This document shows positions 1-9,762 of a stretch of DNA of 64,000 nt, one piece after another. The DNA is taken from contig NZ_RBWS01000001.1 of the NCBI RefSeq assembly GCF_003627955.1, positions 248,001-312,000 of the forward strand, in the 5' to 3' direction. The notes below the pieces were generated by a model. That model worked only from the letters and a program-made list of their open reading frames with translations, was not told the origin of the DNA and did no database searches. Each line of letters starts with the position of its first letter. The first letter of the stretch is position 1. This DNA is from Sphingobacterium puteale. Lineage in GTDB: Bacteria > Bacteroidota > Bacteroidia > Sphingobacteriales > Sphingobacteriaceae. The position numbers and the translations under genes are program-made.

Positions 1-333
1 CACATAAGCAGAACAGCACAGGATGACAAATTCATTCAGTATACCTAAACTTGTCGTATTAAATTGGTTATTTCCAAATTTCAATGGTGAGTACTTTATA
101 TGACACTACGCGAGTTACAGTAAAGGAAAGCCCATAAAAGAGCATTATATTTTTTATCATAAATTTAGGATTAATTGGTTATTTTAAAGGTTTTCATTCT
201 CCCCGTTTGAAAACCTTTTTTTATAACACTCTTCTATTACCGGATGGCAACTATAGTTATAACTTCGTAATTTCAGTAACAACTAGATAACTTCAAAAGT
301 AGTGTACTTCAATAGAAAAACAACAGAAATACA
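1..333. other. Intergenic region at window edge
   Basis: No protein gene is supported in this 333-base AT-rich stretch downstream of the first acetylesterase. It holds one strong hairpin with a T-run (listed separately) and two copies of the 11-mer AATTGGTTATT, near positions 62 and 173. Nothing else is recognisable. Confidence 0.6.
186..222 (+). terminator. Hairpin with T-tract, intrinsic terminator-like (copy 1)
   Basis: A perfect 10-bp stem (AAAGGTTTTC / GAAAACCTTT) encloses a 13-base loop containing CTCCCCGTTT and is followed by a run of seven T residues read on the plus strand. A near-identical element with a compensatory base-pair change lies at 9763-9802. No plus-strand gene lies upstream inside the window. 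It may end an unannotated transcript, or act on the opposite strand as a 3' or 5' structured element. Confidence 0.55.
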
Positions 334-1758
334 CTACTCTGTTCTAAAAGGCAATGCCGGTAATCCTTCTATATTAAAAAAATTGGGACGAGCTGTTTCA
401 TTCCAGCCAAAGCGGACCTGTTTTGGTGATTTTATCGATGCTGCGGATACAATCACTTGATTGCCATCGATCTTCGCTTCAGCAGGTACAAATTTGCCGT
501 CCTGCCCTGCGATCTCAAACCAGGTCAATTGATCCCCTTTACACTGTAATCCGCTGCCAACATGCTTAAAATTCAAAATAATGTGATCTTTTACGATCTT
601 TTTGCTTTTATATTGCGGTCCCGAAAAAACAGTATTTTTCAGGCCATAGTCAAAAGCCAGGGGCCACAGTGCCAAACGACGCCCCACTTCCCATTTATAG
701 GAGGGGTGTATGTCAGAAAGATCGTCGACCAAATCAGTGACTACAGCCATTCCCGAATTTTTAATATCCATACATTTTGTCTGGATCTCCCAGAACCAAG
801 GCAATGCCTCTGCAGTGTGTTTTGTTTTGTCATTCCTTTTACTATAATAATAAGGTGCAATCTGAACATAGTAAAATGGCATATTTTTATCCTGCCAGAC
901 ACGACGCCAAGTGTCGATCAGCAATTTTTGTTTTGCATAGTAACGTGCATCCTCAAACATAAGATTGCTTTCACCCTGATACCAGATGAAGCCTTTCATG
1001 GCGAAAGGTGCCAATGGACGGATCATCGCTTCATACATTTCTCCGGCGACGGTATTTTCAATTTTGGTTTCACCATTTTGCATCTCCTGCTTAAAGAGAC
1101 CGGAGTTTTGATAGGCCTCCAAGGGTGTCCATGGCTCTATTCTACTGCCGCCCCAGGATGAACTAATTAAACCCACAGGAACATTCAGCTGTTGTTGTAG
1201 TGTCTTTCCAAAGAAATAACCCGGAGCGGAAAACTGGCCAAGTGAGTTTGGGCCTGCAATTTGCCATCCGTTAGTTTCCACATCCCCCAGAGGCCCTTTC
1301 TTTTTGGCAACAAGGAATAAGCGAATTTTTGGATTTTCAGGTTGGTGCAACTCCTCCTTCGCTAGATCAATTCCAGTAGCAGGCTGCTTATACCCCTTAC
1401 GTAATTGCATCGTATACTCCATATTGGACTGTCCCGAACATAGCCAAACTTCACCCACAACAACATTTTTCAGCAAAATTGTATTATCTCCCTTTACTTC
1501 CATAGTAAATGCATCGAAACTTGCTTTTTGAGCAGTAAAGGTAACACTCCATGCTCCTTTTTGATCGGCCACTGTTTTTCTTGTCAAACCTTTCAATCTG
1601 ACTTCAATCTTCTCCTGAGGATCTGCATGTCCCCATACCACCACTGGTTTTCCTTGCTGAAGTACCATATTCGATCCAAAAACATGTGGTAATGTGACTT
1701 TAGCCTGTGTGCTGAACGCAATACCTGCCAAAATAAAGGAAAAGAGGATTTTCTTCAT
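334..1758 (-). CDS. SASA/SGNH-type carbohydrate O-acetylesterase (sialate O-acetylesterase-like), copy 1
   Basis: Predicted secreted esterase of 474 residues that should remove O-acetyl groups from glycans in the periplasm or at the cell surface. Residues 1-19 form a Sec signal peptide. The SGNH nucleophile block GQSNMEY is seen with Ser at about residue 111, the family block WYQGESN lies mid-protein, and the catalytic Asp/His pair is in the DIHPSYKWEVG motif. Members are annotated as 9-O-acetylesterases (SASA domain), but in plant-glycan loci they act on acetylated plant sugars, so sialic acid is not the implied substrate. It is a close paralogue of the protein at 62115-63548, sharing long blocks such as FFGKTLQQ and SRIEPW. 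It is the last gene of the locus, 240 bases after the GH43-like gene, and may have its own promoter. Confidence 0.85.
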   Translation of the reverse strand: MKKILFSFILAGIAFSTQAKVTLPHVFGSNMVLQQGKPVVVWGHADPQEKIEVRLKGLTRKTVADQKGAWSVTFTAQKASFDAFTMEVKGDNTILLKNVVVGEVWLCSGQSNMEYTMQLRKGYKQPATGIDLAKEELHQPENPKIRLFLVAKKKGPLGDVETNGWQIAGPNSLGQFSAPGYFFGKTLQQQLNVPVGLISSSWGGSRIEPWTPLEAYQNSGLFKQEMQNGETKIENTVAGEMYEAMIRPLAPFAMKGFIWYQGESNLMFEDARYYAKQKLLIDTWRRVWQDKNMPFYYVQIAPYYYSKRNDKTKHTAEALPWFWEIQTKCMDIKNSGMAVVTDLVDDLSDIHPSYKWEVGRRLALWPLAFDYGLKNTVFSGPQYKSKKIVKDHIILNFKHVGSGLQCKGDQLTWFEIAGQDGKFVPAEAKIDGNQVIVSAASIKSPKQVRFGWNETARPNFFNIEGLPALPFRTE

Positions 1759-1970
1759 GCTATTTTAATTGAATTGTCTATTCTTAAAACCAAGAGAAAC
1801 GTTCAATCAGAGGCTTGGCATAGGACAAGAACCGTCATGACTATCCCTTAAATAATATTTATCTATGTCTGCGTATATTCGGATTCAGTGCCGAACTCAT
1901 GCAATGAAATTAAGCATCTATTTATCGATATGCAACCTGTACTTCACTGTTTCACCCTATAGCGTAATAC

Positions 1971-2000
1971 GATAGCCTGTCGATAATCAACAAGGCTATC
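1971..2000 (-). terminator. Inverted repeat at the 3' end of the GH43-like gene
   Basis: GATAGCCT (1971-1978) and AGGCTATC (1993-2000) form a perfect 8-bp stem overlapping the stop codon of the GH43-like gene. No clear T-run follows on the minus strand, so it is a weak terminator candidate or an mRNA 3'-end stabiliser. Confidence 0.3.
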
Positions 2001-2937
2001 AATTTACTTTTAATAAATTTGATAAAACCGTTTGATTTATTGTGAAAGCTGTTCCATGACGTACTCCCTTAGGAAAGCTCACCAGATCGGAGACATCTTC
2101 CCAGTTGATGCCGTCTTTGCTTCTTACAGCTCCATATTTGTGGTCGCGGTACTTATCAAAATATACATACATATACTCCCCAACCTGCAGCGGAGCAGGC
2201 CCCTCCGCCCAATAATTTCCTGTAATCGGCTTAGAGACATTAGTCGGAAATCCTTTCGCTAAACTCTTTGTTGTTGTGATCCGAATATTTTTCTCAGGTG
2301 GGTTAGAATTTTCATTTTTCAACACCATCATGTATTCCTTATTGGCCTGCTGTATAATAGCCGCATCAATGACACTAAATTCGGGATCAAAATATAACTT
2401 GGTTTTTGAAAAACGTTTAAAATCCTTTGTCGTGACGCTATACATCCGATGGTTTAAGCCTTTTTCACTGTCGCTGGTCTGTACCTCTTTATGTCGACCA
2501 GGGATCGTCGTGGCCCAAATGATATAATATTCCTTCGTCGCCTTGTCGTAAAAAAGCTCCGGAGCCCAAGCATTTTTAGCCTCAGGTTCATCTACCATGA
2601 CCGGTAGTGCTTTTTGTTCGGTCCAATGCATAAGATCTTTAGAAGAAGAGTATCCGATAATTTTATCCCACCAGCCTGTTGTCCATACCAGATGAAACGT
2701 GCCATCAGGCTCTTGGCAAATACTGGGATCGCGCATCAGTTTATCTTTTCCCACAGTTGGTTCTAAGAAAGGTTTACCCTGATTTAAAGGCTCCCATTTC
2801 AGTCCATCTAAGCTGTAAGCGAGATGTAACCCATCGGCGCCATTACCTATGAAATAGGAAAAAAGATAGACAGGAGACTGTGCCTTAGCCAGGCAAGTCA
2901 ATACAACGAAGAGCGTGACTAGAAATTGTTTTTTCAT
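1999..2937 (-). CDS. Secreted GH43-like five-bladed propeller glycosidase
   Basis: About 312 residues from the chosen start MKKQF, which begins a clear signal peptide ending near CLAKAQ. An upstream in-frame ATG at 2976 would put 13 charged residues before the signal and is less likely. The mature protein has the repeated blade pattern of GH43/GH32-type propellers: an MRDPSIC motif carries a candidate catalytic Asp and a WAPELFYD motif a candidate catalytic Glu. GH43 enzymes mostly remove arabinofuranose, xylose or galactose units. The specific subfamily and substrate cannot be told by eye. It follows GH115 and GH51 in the same direction, consistent with a joint role in trimming arabinose- and glucuronate-decorated chains. 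Confidence 0.75.
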   Translation of the reverse strand: MKKQFLVTLFVVLTCLAKAQSPVYLFSYFIGNGADGLHLAYSLDGLKWEPLNQGKPFLEPTVGKDKLMRDPSICQEPDGTFHLVWTTGWWDKIIGYSSSKDLMHWTEQKALPVMVDEPEAKNAWAPELFYDKATKEYYIIWATTIPGRHKEVQTSDSEKGLNHRMYSVTTKDFKRFSKTKLYFDPEFSVIDAAIIQQANKEYMMVLKNENSNPPEKNIRITTTKSLAKGFPTNVSKPITGNYWAEGPAPLQVGEYMYVYFDKYRDHKYGAVRSKDGINWEDVSDLVSFPKGVRHGTAFTINQTVLSNLLKVN

Positions 2938-2998
2938 TTTTATAATCTTATGAATAAGTCTATAACGAGTTTCCATTATAGAGCAGGAAACGAATACT

Positions 2999-5395
2999 TT
3001 AATCCAAATATACGGTTACTTCATCGACCACTACGCCCTCATCAAGCGCTTTGATACGCAATATGTCCTGTTGCAATGAAGCTATTTTAAATTTAACCGT
3101 TCGAATAGCCTGGTTTCGCAAGACATTCTCTTTCCATTCTTCACTTCGTCCGATTGTTTTATAAGAAATAGTAGACGAATGCTGTTGCCCCAAAGACAGC
3201 TCAAAACGCAAATCATCTGAAGAGACAGGATGTGTAGGCAGCAAGTGGACGACAATGGTAACAGAATCGCCCTTGAGCCCTTTGAGCGGATAACTGGCTT
3301 CTGCGCCCAATGGGATAGCTCCGGCCTGCCCTTGATACCCCAAGCCTTCAAATCCTATTGCCCCCTCTAAATCTTTACCAGGAATTCGCTTGTCGGGTTG
3401 ATCATCATTGGCCAGCGGAGCAACTGCTTTCTCTTCTATAATCTTATCGAAAACAGCAAGGTTTCTTGGTTTATAGTCCATCATACCCTTCCACTTACCT
3501 TTATTCAAAGCATTGTATTGCGCAGTTAAGGAAACAATTTTATCATATGCATCGTGGCTTTTTTGCCATTCAGCTTTGCCATGACGTGCCAACTGCGCAT
3601 AAAGGTGTTTTTCATTCATCTTTGCCGCTGCAACAACCGGATACAGGACTAATTCAAAATATGCATCCTTGCGATCCAACGGGACTGATGCCCCAATTGA
3701 GGTGGCTGCATCTTGAATATGTTTATATTGTTCCAATCGCTTTTTGATCTGCTGTTCGGACCAAGGTAGGTCTTTCACAATTTTATAGGCTGGATCTTTT
3801 TCTTCCGTACGTGTATTTCCCATAAACTCAGGTTTTCGAATATACGCCAACCGATAATGTTCCTTCATAATCGGCACAATCTTCTTCGCCAAACGATGTC
3901 CAAATTCCCGTTGCAAAAATTGGTTCATATGCTGGTAAACGCCTATTTTTTGTATATGATCCATATCCCAAGCCATATCCATCAGGAGTTCAATTTGGTA
4001 TTCAGCAGGCTTAATGTCCCCAACATTGACAATCCACATTTTTTTAACATCATGATGATAAGCTGTATAAAGCTGCTGATAGATCAGCGCCGGACTCATG
4101 GTCGACAACCAAAGATAATCATGTGGTCGCCCCCAATAGGAAACATGATAATACAGTCCATTACCACCCGACCTTTTTCTTTCTATCTGATTTGGGAAGT
4201 GGGTGATATAGCCATAATTATCGTCACACCACATCAGTGTTGTATAGTCAGGAAGATCCATACCGGCTCTATATACGTCCAATACCTCTTTATAGGGTAT
4301 AACAACCTGAGGAATCTGCGCGGGGTCTGCATTGACATATTTTTTCAACAGATCCGTTTGATCTTTAATGACCTCATTGATCGCATCTTTATAAGCTGCA
4401 GTTGTTTTGACGCCCTCCATTGCTCCATCGTGTTTCCCACGCATACCCAGTGTAAATATGTTATGGGATCGCCCCAGTGTTTTGAGTCGATTGGACCAAT
4501 AATCAACAATCTCATTTTTATTCGTCAAATAATTATAGGGCCCCCGACCTACGATATCCCATTCCGTCGCACTATTTCGGGCAAGGGGTTCACAATGAGA
4601 TGAGCCGATATATATCCCATATTTTTCGGCTATTTCTCGATTTCCTTGGACAAAATAGAAGGGAACAGTTACTTCATGCATTGCTGGCCAGATTGAATTA
4701 GCCCGCAGCCGCAATAATAATTCAAAAATACGGGCATAAGTCTTAGGCCCTATGGTTGCCATTTCTTTTGTTTTGGCCGGATCAATTCCTGCATCTAACT
4801 TTGCTTCGGGTTCATAGGTTTTGCTGCTCCAAGGTGTCAATCCCCAGTCCTCGTCATTTATAAAAATCCCCCGGAATTGCACTTTAGGAAATTGCTTGTC
4901 TTCAAAATCGACGGGTAGAGAAATCGTTGATTTTTTACGGGGAACCACATCAGCCCACCAACTCCATGGAGAAACGCCCAATTTTCTGGAAATTTCCATC
5001 ACTCCATATGCCGTACCTCTAGCATCAGAGCCTACCACTAAAAGTGTCGGCACTTTTTCTATCGGAATCACCTTCAAACAAAACATTTCCCATTTACCTT
5101 CCATTTCAGGAAGACGGATATGATAATCTTTTATCAGTTTGTCGATAATTGGATCATTTAATTCCCCAATTATAATCGCTCCGCCATCTGCACTACCTAT
5201 TCGTCTAAAAGCAGATTGGCCAACCTGCTGTGCGTCTGCAGCCAACAGTTCCAATGCGGTTTCAACCACAGCGTTAGTGCCTCCGTAATAGATATTCGCA
5301 GCTCGACTATTTTTGATCAGATGGAACGCCTCGCTCGAAAACAGTGGGAGTATTGCCAAACAGAGATTAATAAAAACTAAAATAAACTTTTTCAT
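2999..5395 (-). CDS. GH115 family alpha-glucuronidase-like glycosidase
   Basis: About 798 residues from MKKFILV, the start of a signal peptide (an in-frame ATG six codons upstream is less likely). The body carries hallmark GH115 blocks: QFRGIFINDEDWGL, the LRANSIWPAMHE segment, and an IGSSHCEPLARN segment. Length fits the family (roughly 800-1000). Characterised GH115 members release glucuronic or 4-O-methyl-glucuronic acid from xylan or arabinogalactan side chains. In this rhamnose-centred locus an arabinogalactan or rhamnogalacturonan side chain is the more likely target, but that is inference. It lies 33 bases after the GH51 gene and is probably cotranscribed with it. Confidence 0.85.
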   Translation of the reverse strand: MKKFILVFINLCLAILPLFSSEAFHLIKNSRAANIYYGGTNAVVETALELLAADAQQVGQSAFRRIGSADGGAIIIGELNDPIIDKLIKDYHIRLPEMEGKWEMFCLKVIPIEKVPTLLVVGSDARGTAYGVMEISRKLGVSPWSWWADVVPRKKSTISLPVDFEDKQFPKVQFRGIFINDEDWGLTPWSSKTYEPEAKLDAGIDPAKTKEMATIGPKTYARIFELLLRLRANSIWPAMHEVTVPFYFVQGNREIAEKYGIYIGSSHCEPLARNSATEWDIVGRGPYNYLTNKNEIVDYWSNRLKTLGRSHNIFTLGMRGKHDGAMEGVKTTAAYKDAINEVIKDQTDLLKKYVNADPAQIPQVVIPYKEVLDVYRAGMDLPDYTTLMWCDDNYGYITHFPNQIERKRSGGNGLYYHVSYWGRPHDYLWLSTMSPALIYQQLYTAYHHDVKKMWIVNVGDIKPAEYQIELLMDMAWDMDHIQKIGVYQHMNQFLQREFGHRLAKKIVPIMKEHYRLAYIRKPEFMGNTRTEEKDPAYKIVKDLPWSEQQIKKRLEQYKHIQDAATSIGASVPLDRKDAYFELVLYPVVAAAKMNEKHLYAQLARHGKAEWQKSHDAYDKIVSLTAQYNALNKGKWKGMMDYKPRNLAVFDKIIEEKAVAPLANDDQPDKRIPGKDLEGAIGFEGLGYQGQAGAIPLGAEASYPLKGLKGDSVTIVVHLLPTHPVSSDDLRFELSLGQQHSSTISYKTIGRSEEWKENVLRNQAIRTVKFKIASLQQDILRIKALDEGVVVDEVTVYLD

Positions 5396-5428
5396 CAAAG
5401 CTGGATATATCATATTACTTGAATTAGG

Positions 5429-7951
5429 CTATTTCGTTGCCGGAGGAATCCGGATGATGGTCAACGAATACGGCGGCAATTTTTGATGTTTAAGTTTTTC
5501 TACTGTCTCAGTCCGTTCTTCAGGTTTAGCTGTTTTACTATCCAATTTCCCTGTCAGCTGCGAAACAACCGCTGTGTCCGCTTTCAAATCAAACTGATCC
5601 AGTTCCAATTGTATGTTGGCCGCAACAGGCAAAATATTAACCAGTTTTACAATGAGCGATTGATCTTTCGGATCTTTAACCATAGAAAATGCCACGCGCT
5701 TCTGTACATCAACTGCAGCATTAGAATAGCTGGCTTCCATTGGAATATACTCAGTCCCATTATTACAGCCAAATAACTGCTGTACGTAATAAGATGGTGT
5801 TAAATTCACGTCAGTATTGGAGAAATAAATAAGGTCGGGGCGCCATTGGGTATAACCATCTTTCGCCAATAGCGGCGCATAAGACGCCATCTTAACGATA
5901 TCAGCATTTCTCTCTAATGCCGTGAGATAGGCTGCCTCCGCCAAAGCCACTTCTAAAGTACTTGCCCTTCCATGAATATGAGCCGCATATTCGCCCAAAT
6001 ACACCTGTGATTTGCTGCGATCATATTTATCATAGAAGTCCTGATTATGAATAAACCAGCCCGGTGTCTGATAATAGTGTTCGTCCATAATGGGTACATT
6101 CAATTTATCAGCAATTTTCCAACCTTCTACATAGTCAGTTCCTTCAAAAAATGGCCCTGCAGTCCCAATAACCTGTATTTCGGGATATTTTGCACGGATA
6201 GCGTTATAAATCATGGTAAAACGCTCCTCAAAAACATTCGATATTAAATCTTCGTTACCAACACCAATGTATTTTAGATGAAATGGCTCGGGGTGCCCCG
6301 CGGCAGCACGTACCTTTCCCCAGGTACTATTTTTATCGCCATTGGCCCATTCAATCAGATTCAGTACTTCCTGGATATAGTCATCCATATCTTCCATTGG
6401 GACACCACATTGTTGTCCACCCAATGGGTGACCGTGAGCACCCGAATTTTGGCAGGGTACACCAGCCGCCACTACTGGAACAGCATAGGCACCGATGTCT
6501 TCACAAAATTGAAAATACTCGTAATATCCCAAGCCCACGGTTTGATGATATCCCCACATATTACGCTGTGGCATACGGCTTTCCAGCGGCCCTACAGTAT
6601 TAGACCAATGGTAGATATTTTCAATCCCATCGCCATGTGCTAAACAGCCACCCGGAAAACGGACAAAACGGGGATTCAATGCAGCTATAGCATCGGCCAG
6701 ATCCTTACGCAATCCATTTTTTCGCCCTTTAAATGTATGCTGAGGGAATAAAGAAATCAGATCCAAATCCAATTGTTGTCGGTCTGTAAATACAAATTCC
6801 AATACGGCATCCTTACAGGTTTCATTGGATGTCAATACCAATTGATATTTTTTCCAGTTTTTACTGTCAACAATTACGGATTTCTCATCGAGGATTTTTC
6901 CGTCTTTTGTACTTATCCGGATCTTTAGTTTAGGTGCTTTACTAACAGTGCCCCTTCCGAAAAACGAAAGATCATAGCGTTCATTCTTATTCAAGGCAAT
7001 ACCATCGTAGCCTATATTTCTGAAGATACCCTCACCTTGCAATCTCGCATAATGTTTATTATTAGGATGAATTGGATTGATGCTGTCAATATGAAACTGC
7101 CCTGAGCCATCCATACGCCAAGCAGTTTTCTCATTCCAATCTTTATCATGCCCCTGTTTATCGTCCAATTTATATTCAAAATCCCTATTTTGAATCAATT
7201 CTGCATAAAGACCTCCGTCTGCGGCATAATTAATATCTTCAAAAAAAACACCCACCAACATATCACTGATGGACTTGGTTTGTCCTACCTTCGGCGTTAA
7301 TTTGACATCCAATGGCTTTAGGCCAGGGAAGCGGGCATCATCGTCAACGCTTCGTTCGGACCATTGTTTTTGCTTAAGCAGCGCGAGATCATAGTGCTTG
7401 ATTAATTCTTTGACAACAGGCCATGAAACTTTCAACTTCGTTCCATGTAAACGATCGCCATGAAGTGAAATATGTTCACGAGCCAATAAACTGTTTTTTA
7501 CAAGAGATTCAGTTGATTTATCCAAATCTTTTAATGCAACATGATAGTCCTGTCTGCCCCAATTGAAAAAATCAGTGGTAAAAGTATATGCATATGCTCC
7601 GTTACTTTCAGGACTTAATTGCCATGCGCAGGACCAACCACCTTCATTTCGAGGGAATAGTACAGGATTTATCATCCGTTTTTCTGATCCCCACCGTCCA
7701 TAATCTGATTTCACAAAGGCAAGATCCGTTCCGATGGAATTCCATTGTTTACCGTCTAAACTCCAGGCATATAACAGCCCTTCCCTCCCAGCATTCTTTT
7801 CTTTTGCATACGCAAAGAAATAAACCGAATCCGGTTCAGAAGCGCTGCTGCTGTGGGCGTGAGCACTGAAAATCCAAAATAAACAAAAGAAGCAAAGCGA
7901 TTTTGTAAGAAACAAATTATAGGCTCTTAATTTGAAGTTATCCGTTTTCAT
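5429..7951 (-). CDS. GH51 alpha-L-arabinofuranosidase with N-terminal propeller-like segment
   Basis: An 840-residue secreted protein. After the signal peptide (about residues 1-34), residues 40-150 resemble a partial GH43-type blade region (VYFFAYAKEKNAGREG and similar). A carbohydrate-binding-like beta domain follows around 220-420, then a GH51 catalytic barrel. The barrel shows RFPGGCLAHGDG, the acid/base Glu in GVGNEDL (about residue 567) and the nucleophile Glu in YLGEYAAH (about 654), followed by the C-terminal beta domain typical of GH51. It should release terminal L-arabinofuranose. It heads the GH51-GH115-GH43 transcription unit. The N-terminal segment is too short for a complete five-bladed propeller. 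Confidence 0.88.
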   Translation of the reverse strand: MKTDNFKLRAYNLFLTKSLCFFCLFWIFSAHAHSSSASEPDSVYFFAYAKEKNAGREGLLYAWSLDGKQWNSIGTDLAFVKSDYGRWGSEKRMINPVLFPRNEGGWSCAWQLSPESNGAYAYTFTTDFFNWGRQDYHVALKDLDKSTESLVKNSLLAREHISLHGDRLHGTKLKVSWPVVKELIKHYDLALLKQKQWSERSVDDDARFPGLKPLDVKLTPKVGQTKSISDMLVGVFFEDINYAADGGLYAELIQNRDFEYKLDDKQGHDKDWNEKTAWRMDGSGQFHIDSINPIHPNNKHYARLQGEGIFRNIGYDGIALNKNERYDLSFFGRGTVSKAPKLKIRISTKDGKILDEKSVIVDSKNWKKYQLVLTSNETCKDAVLEFVFTDRQQLDLDLISLFPQHTFKGRKNGLRKDLADAIAALNPRFVRFPGGCLAHGDGIENIYHWSNTVGPLESRMPQRNMWGYHQTVGLGYYEYFQFCEDIGAYAVPVVAAGVPCQNSGAHGHPLGGQQCGVPMEDMDDYIQEVLNLIEWANGDKNSTWGKVRAAAGHPEPFHLKYIGVGNEDLISNVFEERFTMIYNAIRAKYPEIQVIGTAGPFFEGTDYVEGWKIADKLNVPIMDEHYYQTPGWFIHNQDFYDKYDRSKSQVYLGEYAAHIHGRASTLEVALAEAAYLTALERNADIVKMASYAPLLAKDGYTQWRPDLIYFSNTDVNLTPSYYVQQLFGCNNGTEYIPMEASYSNAAVDVQKRVAFSMVKDPKDQSLIVKLVNILPVAANIQLELDQFDLKADTAVVSQLTGKLDSKTAKPEERTETVEKLKHQKLPPYSLTIIRIPPATK

Positions 7952-8212
7952 TGGTTATAATTAATCATAATATTTATAAATGTATAAATTACAATTATAA
8001 AACGCAAACGGCATTATCAAAAGAATGCGCTGTCATTGACATGTTACGATTTTATCCCTTTTTAACTAGCACCGAGAGGTTTGAATCAAATTATGGTTAT
8101 GAATGGTTTAATGTTGATTGCCTGTAACTATAGTACCTATACTACAATTATATTAAATATTCTTGCAATCACCATCCTGTAGTATCATGGTCAAAATCAA
8201 CAAATAGCGCAC
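7952..8212. other. AT-rich intergenic region upstream of GH51
   Basis: This region lies between the GH51 start and the terminator of the CE12-like gene and must hold the promoter for the GH51-GH115-GH43 unit if these are transcribed separately. I found no full TTTG-N20-TAnnTTTG match on the minus strand. A 10-mer CTGTAACTAT at 8122-8131 also occurs at 38571-38580, upstream of the CoA-transferase operon; this could be chance. Confidence 0.4.
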
Positions 8213-8243
8213 AAAAAAAGCCGAACAAAATCTATCGTTCGGC
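8213..8243 (-). terminator. Intrinsic terminator of the CE12-like gene
   Basis: Read on the minus strand, GCCGAAC - 10-base loop - GTTCGGC is followed directly by seven T residues. It lies 22 bases after the stop codon of the gene at 8266-9573 and is a textbook rho-independent terminator. Confidence 0.85.
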
Positions 8244-8265
8244 CTCACATTATATCAATACAAAA

Positions 8266-9573
8266 CTAATTGCCATCTGGTTTCACAACACTATTAATTA
8301 GACTTGGCGGCCAATACCAAGTTTTAAAATCATCTGGTTGCTGCGGATCAAAGCCTTGAAAATCGACGATATGGTCTGCTATATTCAAGTTGTTTTCTTT
8401 AATTCCTGTTAGCACCATTTTAGCAATCTCATAGGCACCATAGGGATTGAAATGGGTATTATCGGCCAAATCATTTTTTTGATTTGGAAAAGTATGCGCA
8501 GGATAGTGGACGAATGCCCGTTTGGATTCTTCAACTCCTAATGCCTTATAAAACAAACTTGTTTTCTTATTGAGATCGATCAAAGGTACCTGAAGTTCCG
8601 CAGCTACCTTCCGAGCCGCATCCGGAAAATCACCTAATGTCTGCAACAGATTTCCCTGTTCATCAAATGCACGCCGTGCCGTAGAAGTCAAAATAACGGG
8701 TATGCCCCCTTTGGTTCGAAATTCATTAACAAAGTGCCGCAATCGTTCGCTATACCCTTTATACGCTCCGGCATACTCTCCCTTTTCTTTTTGATCATTG
8801 TGTCCAAATTCGATAAACAAATAATCTCCGGATTTGGCGACCGAGAGAATCTTTTCCAATCTTTTTGAGGACAAAAACGAACTTAAAGCTAATCCAGATT
8901 CTGCATGATTAGCAATGGCTATACCAGAATCAAAAAAACGAGGAATCATTTGTCCCCATGAAGTCCATGGTTCATCCTCTTGATTTACCACAGTAGAATT
9001 TCCCGCCAGGAATATAGTAGGTATATCGCGAACCGATTCGATACGAATGGCTGAAATACAATTCGTTTGTTGAAACTCTAACGTCAACTTATTATCCCAA
9101 TCCAATTTCTGGAGTTCACGTGGCTTCTTCAATGCTACAATCCCACCAGAAACAATCTTCGAATTTTTAATATGTACAATAAAGGTCCTATCTAACACTC
9201 GATTGGGGAGCACCTCTTGATTTTCAATTTGCAGCCTCCGGGATTCAGACCGTATCGTACTGCTGTAAGCTTGATTCCCTAATCCCTGATATGAAATCGT
9301 AATCTTATAATTTCCTTCAGGAACTTTTACCGAAAAATAAAATGGCTTTTTGCTAAAAAGATTCCTATTTTTTTGATCAATAGTGACACTTTGTTCTGTT
9401 GAAAACTCGAAACCATATCCTTGGTTGATCTGATAGGCCATTGCCTTCTTCAAGAGGATGCTGCCGCTCTTTGTCTTATGGCCAAAATTAAACTCTTTTA
9501 CGATCTGCTCCGCAAATAGTACGGGACACTTTATCAATATAAGAAGACCAATTGTTAAGATTAATCGCTGCAT
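8266..9573 (-). CDS. CE12-like GDSL/SGNH rhamnogalacturonan acetylesterase
   Basis: A 435-residue protein with a signal peptide (about residues 1-21). Residues 25-180 form a beta-rich domain resembling the galactose-binding-like domain often found before CE12 catalytic modules. The catalytic SGNH hydrolase follows: nucleophile block LAGNSTVV, the GHNDQK block, and a C-terminal NTHFNPYGA block with the catalytic His. This pattern matches rhamnogalacturonan acetylesterases, which remove acetyl groups from galacturonate in RG-I. It is a single-gene unit, with a candidate -7 element at 9599-9606 and a strong terminator right after it. Confidence 0.85.
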   Translation of the reverse strand: MQRLILTIGLLILIKCPVLFAEQIVKEFNFGHKTKSGSILLKKAMAYQINQGYGFEFSTEQSVTIDQKNRNLFSKKPFYFSVKVPEGNYKITISYQGLGNQAYSSTIRSESRRLQIENQEVLPNRVLDRTFIVHIKNSKIVSGGIVALKKPRELQKLDWDNKLTLEFQQTNCISAIRIESVRDIPTIFLAGNSTVVNQEDEPWTSWGQMIPRFFDSGIAIANHAESGLALSSFLSSKRLEKILSVAKSGDYLFIEFGHNDQKEKGEYAGAYKGYSERLRHFVNEFRTKGGIPVILTSTARRAFDEQGNLLQTLGDFPDAARKVAAELQVPLIDLNKKTSLFYKALGVEESKRAFVHYPAHTFPNQKNDLADNTHFNPYGAYEIAKMVLTGIKENNLNIADHIVDFQGFDPQQPDDFKTWYWPPSLINSVVKPDGN

Positions 9574-9598
9574 TTTTAAGTTCTATAATTAAGTTGTA

Positions 9599-9606
9599 CA
9601 AATATA
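9599..9606 (-). promoter_or_regulatory. Candidate -7 promoter element of the CE12-like gene
   Basis: On the minus strand the sequence reads TATATTTG, an exact match to the Bacteroidota -7 consensus TAnnTTTG, 26 bases upstream of the start codon at 9573. No matching TTTG -33 box sits 19-21 bases further upstream, so support is partial. Confidence 0.4.
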
Positions 9607-9762
9607 ATTCTTCATCTTAATCTAGCTTTCCTGCGCTTACCTGTACTTTAAAAATCAAAAGTGCCCCTATCAACAGTTCAGGACAGCTGAACCATTAAAA
9701 TTTAACAACTTTACATATCATATAATAATTGGTATAATTATTCATAATTTTAGGTTTTTAAT

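Noticed and set aside
1786..1833. Short minus-strand tail encoding RFLSYAKPLIERFSWF between the GH43-like and SASA genes
   Set aside because: Only 16 codons with an in-frame stop just before it and no recognisable family; too little to call a gene remnant.
3857..4603. Plus-strand open frame of 248 codons opposite GH115
   Set aside because: It lies entirely antisense to a gene with clear family motifs, its translation is low-complexity with clustered His/Ile/Cys, and no promoter or family feature is seen.
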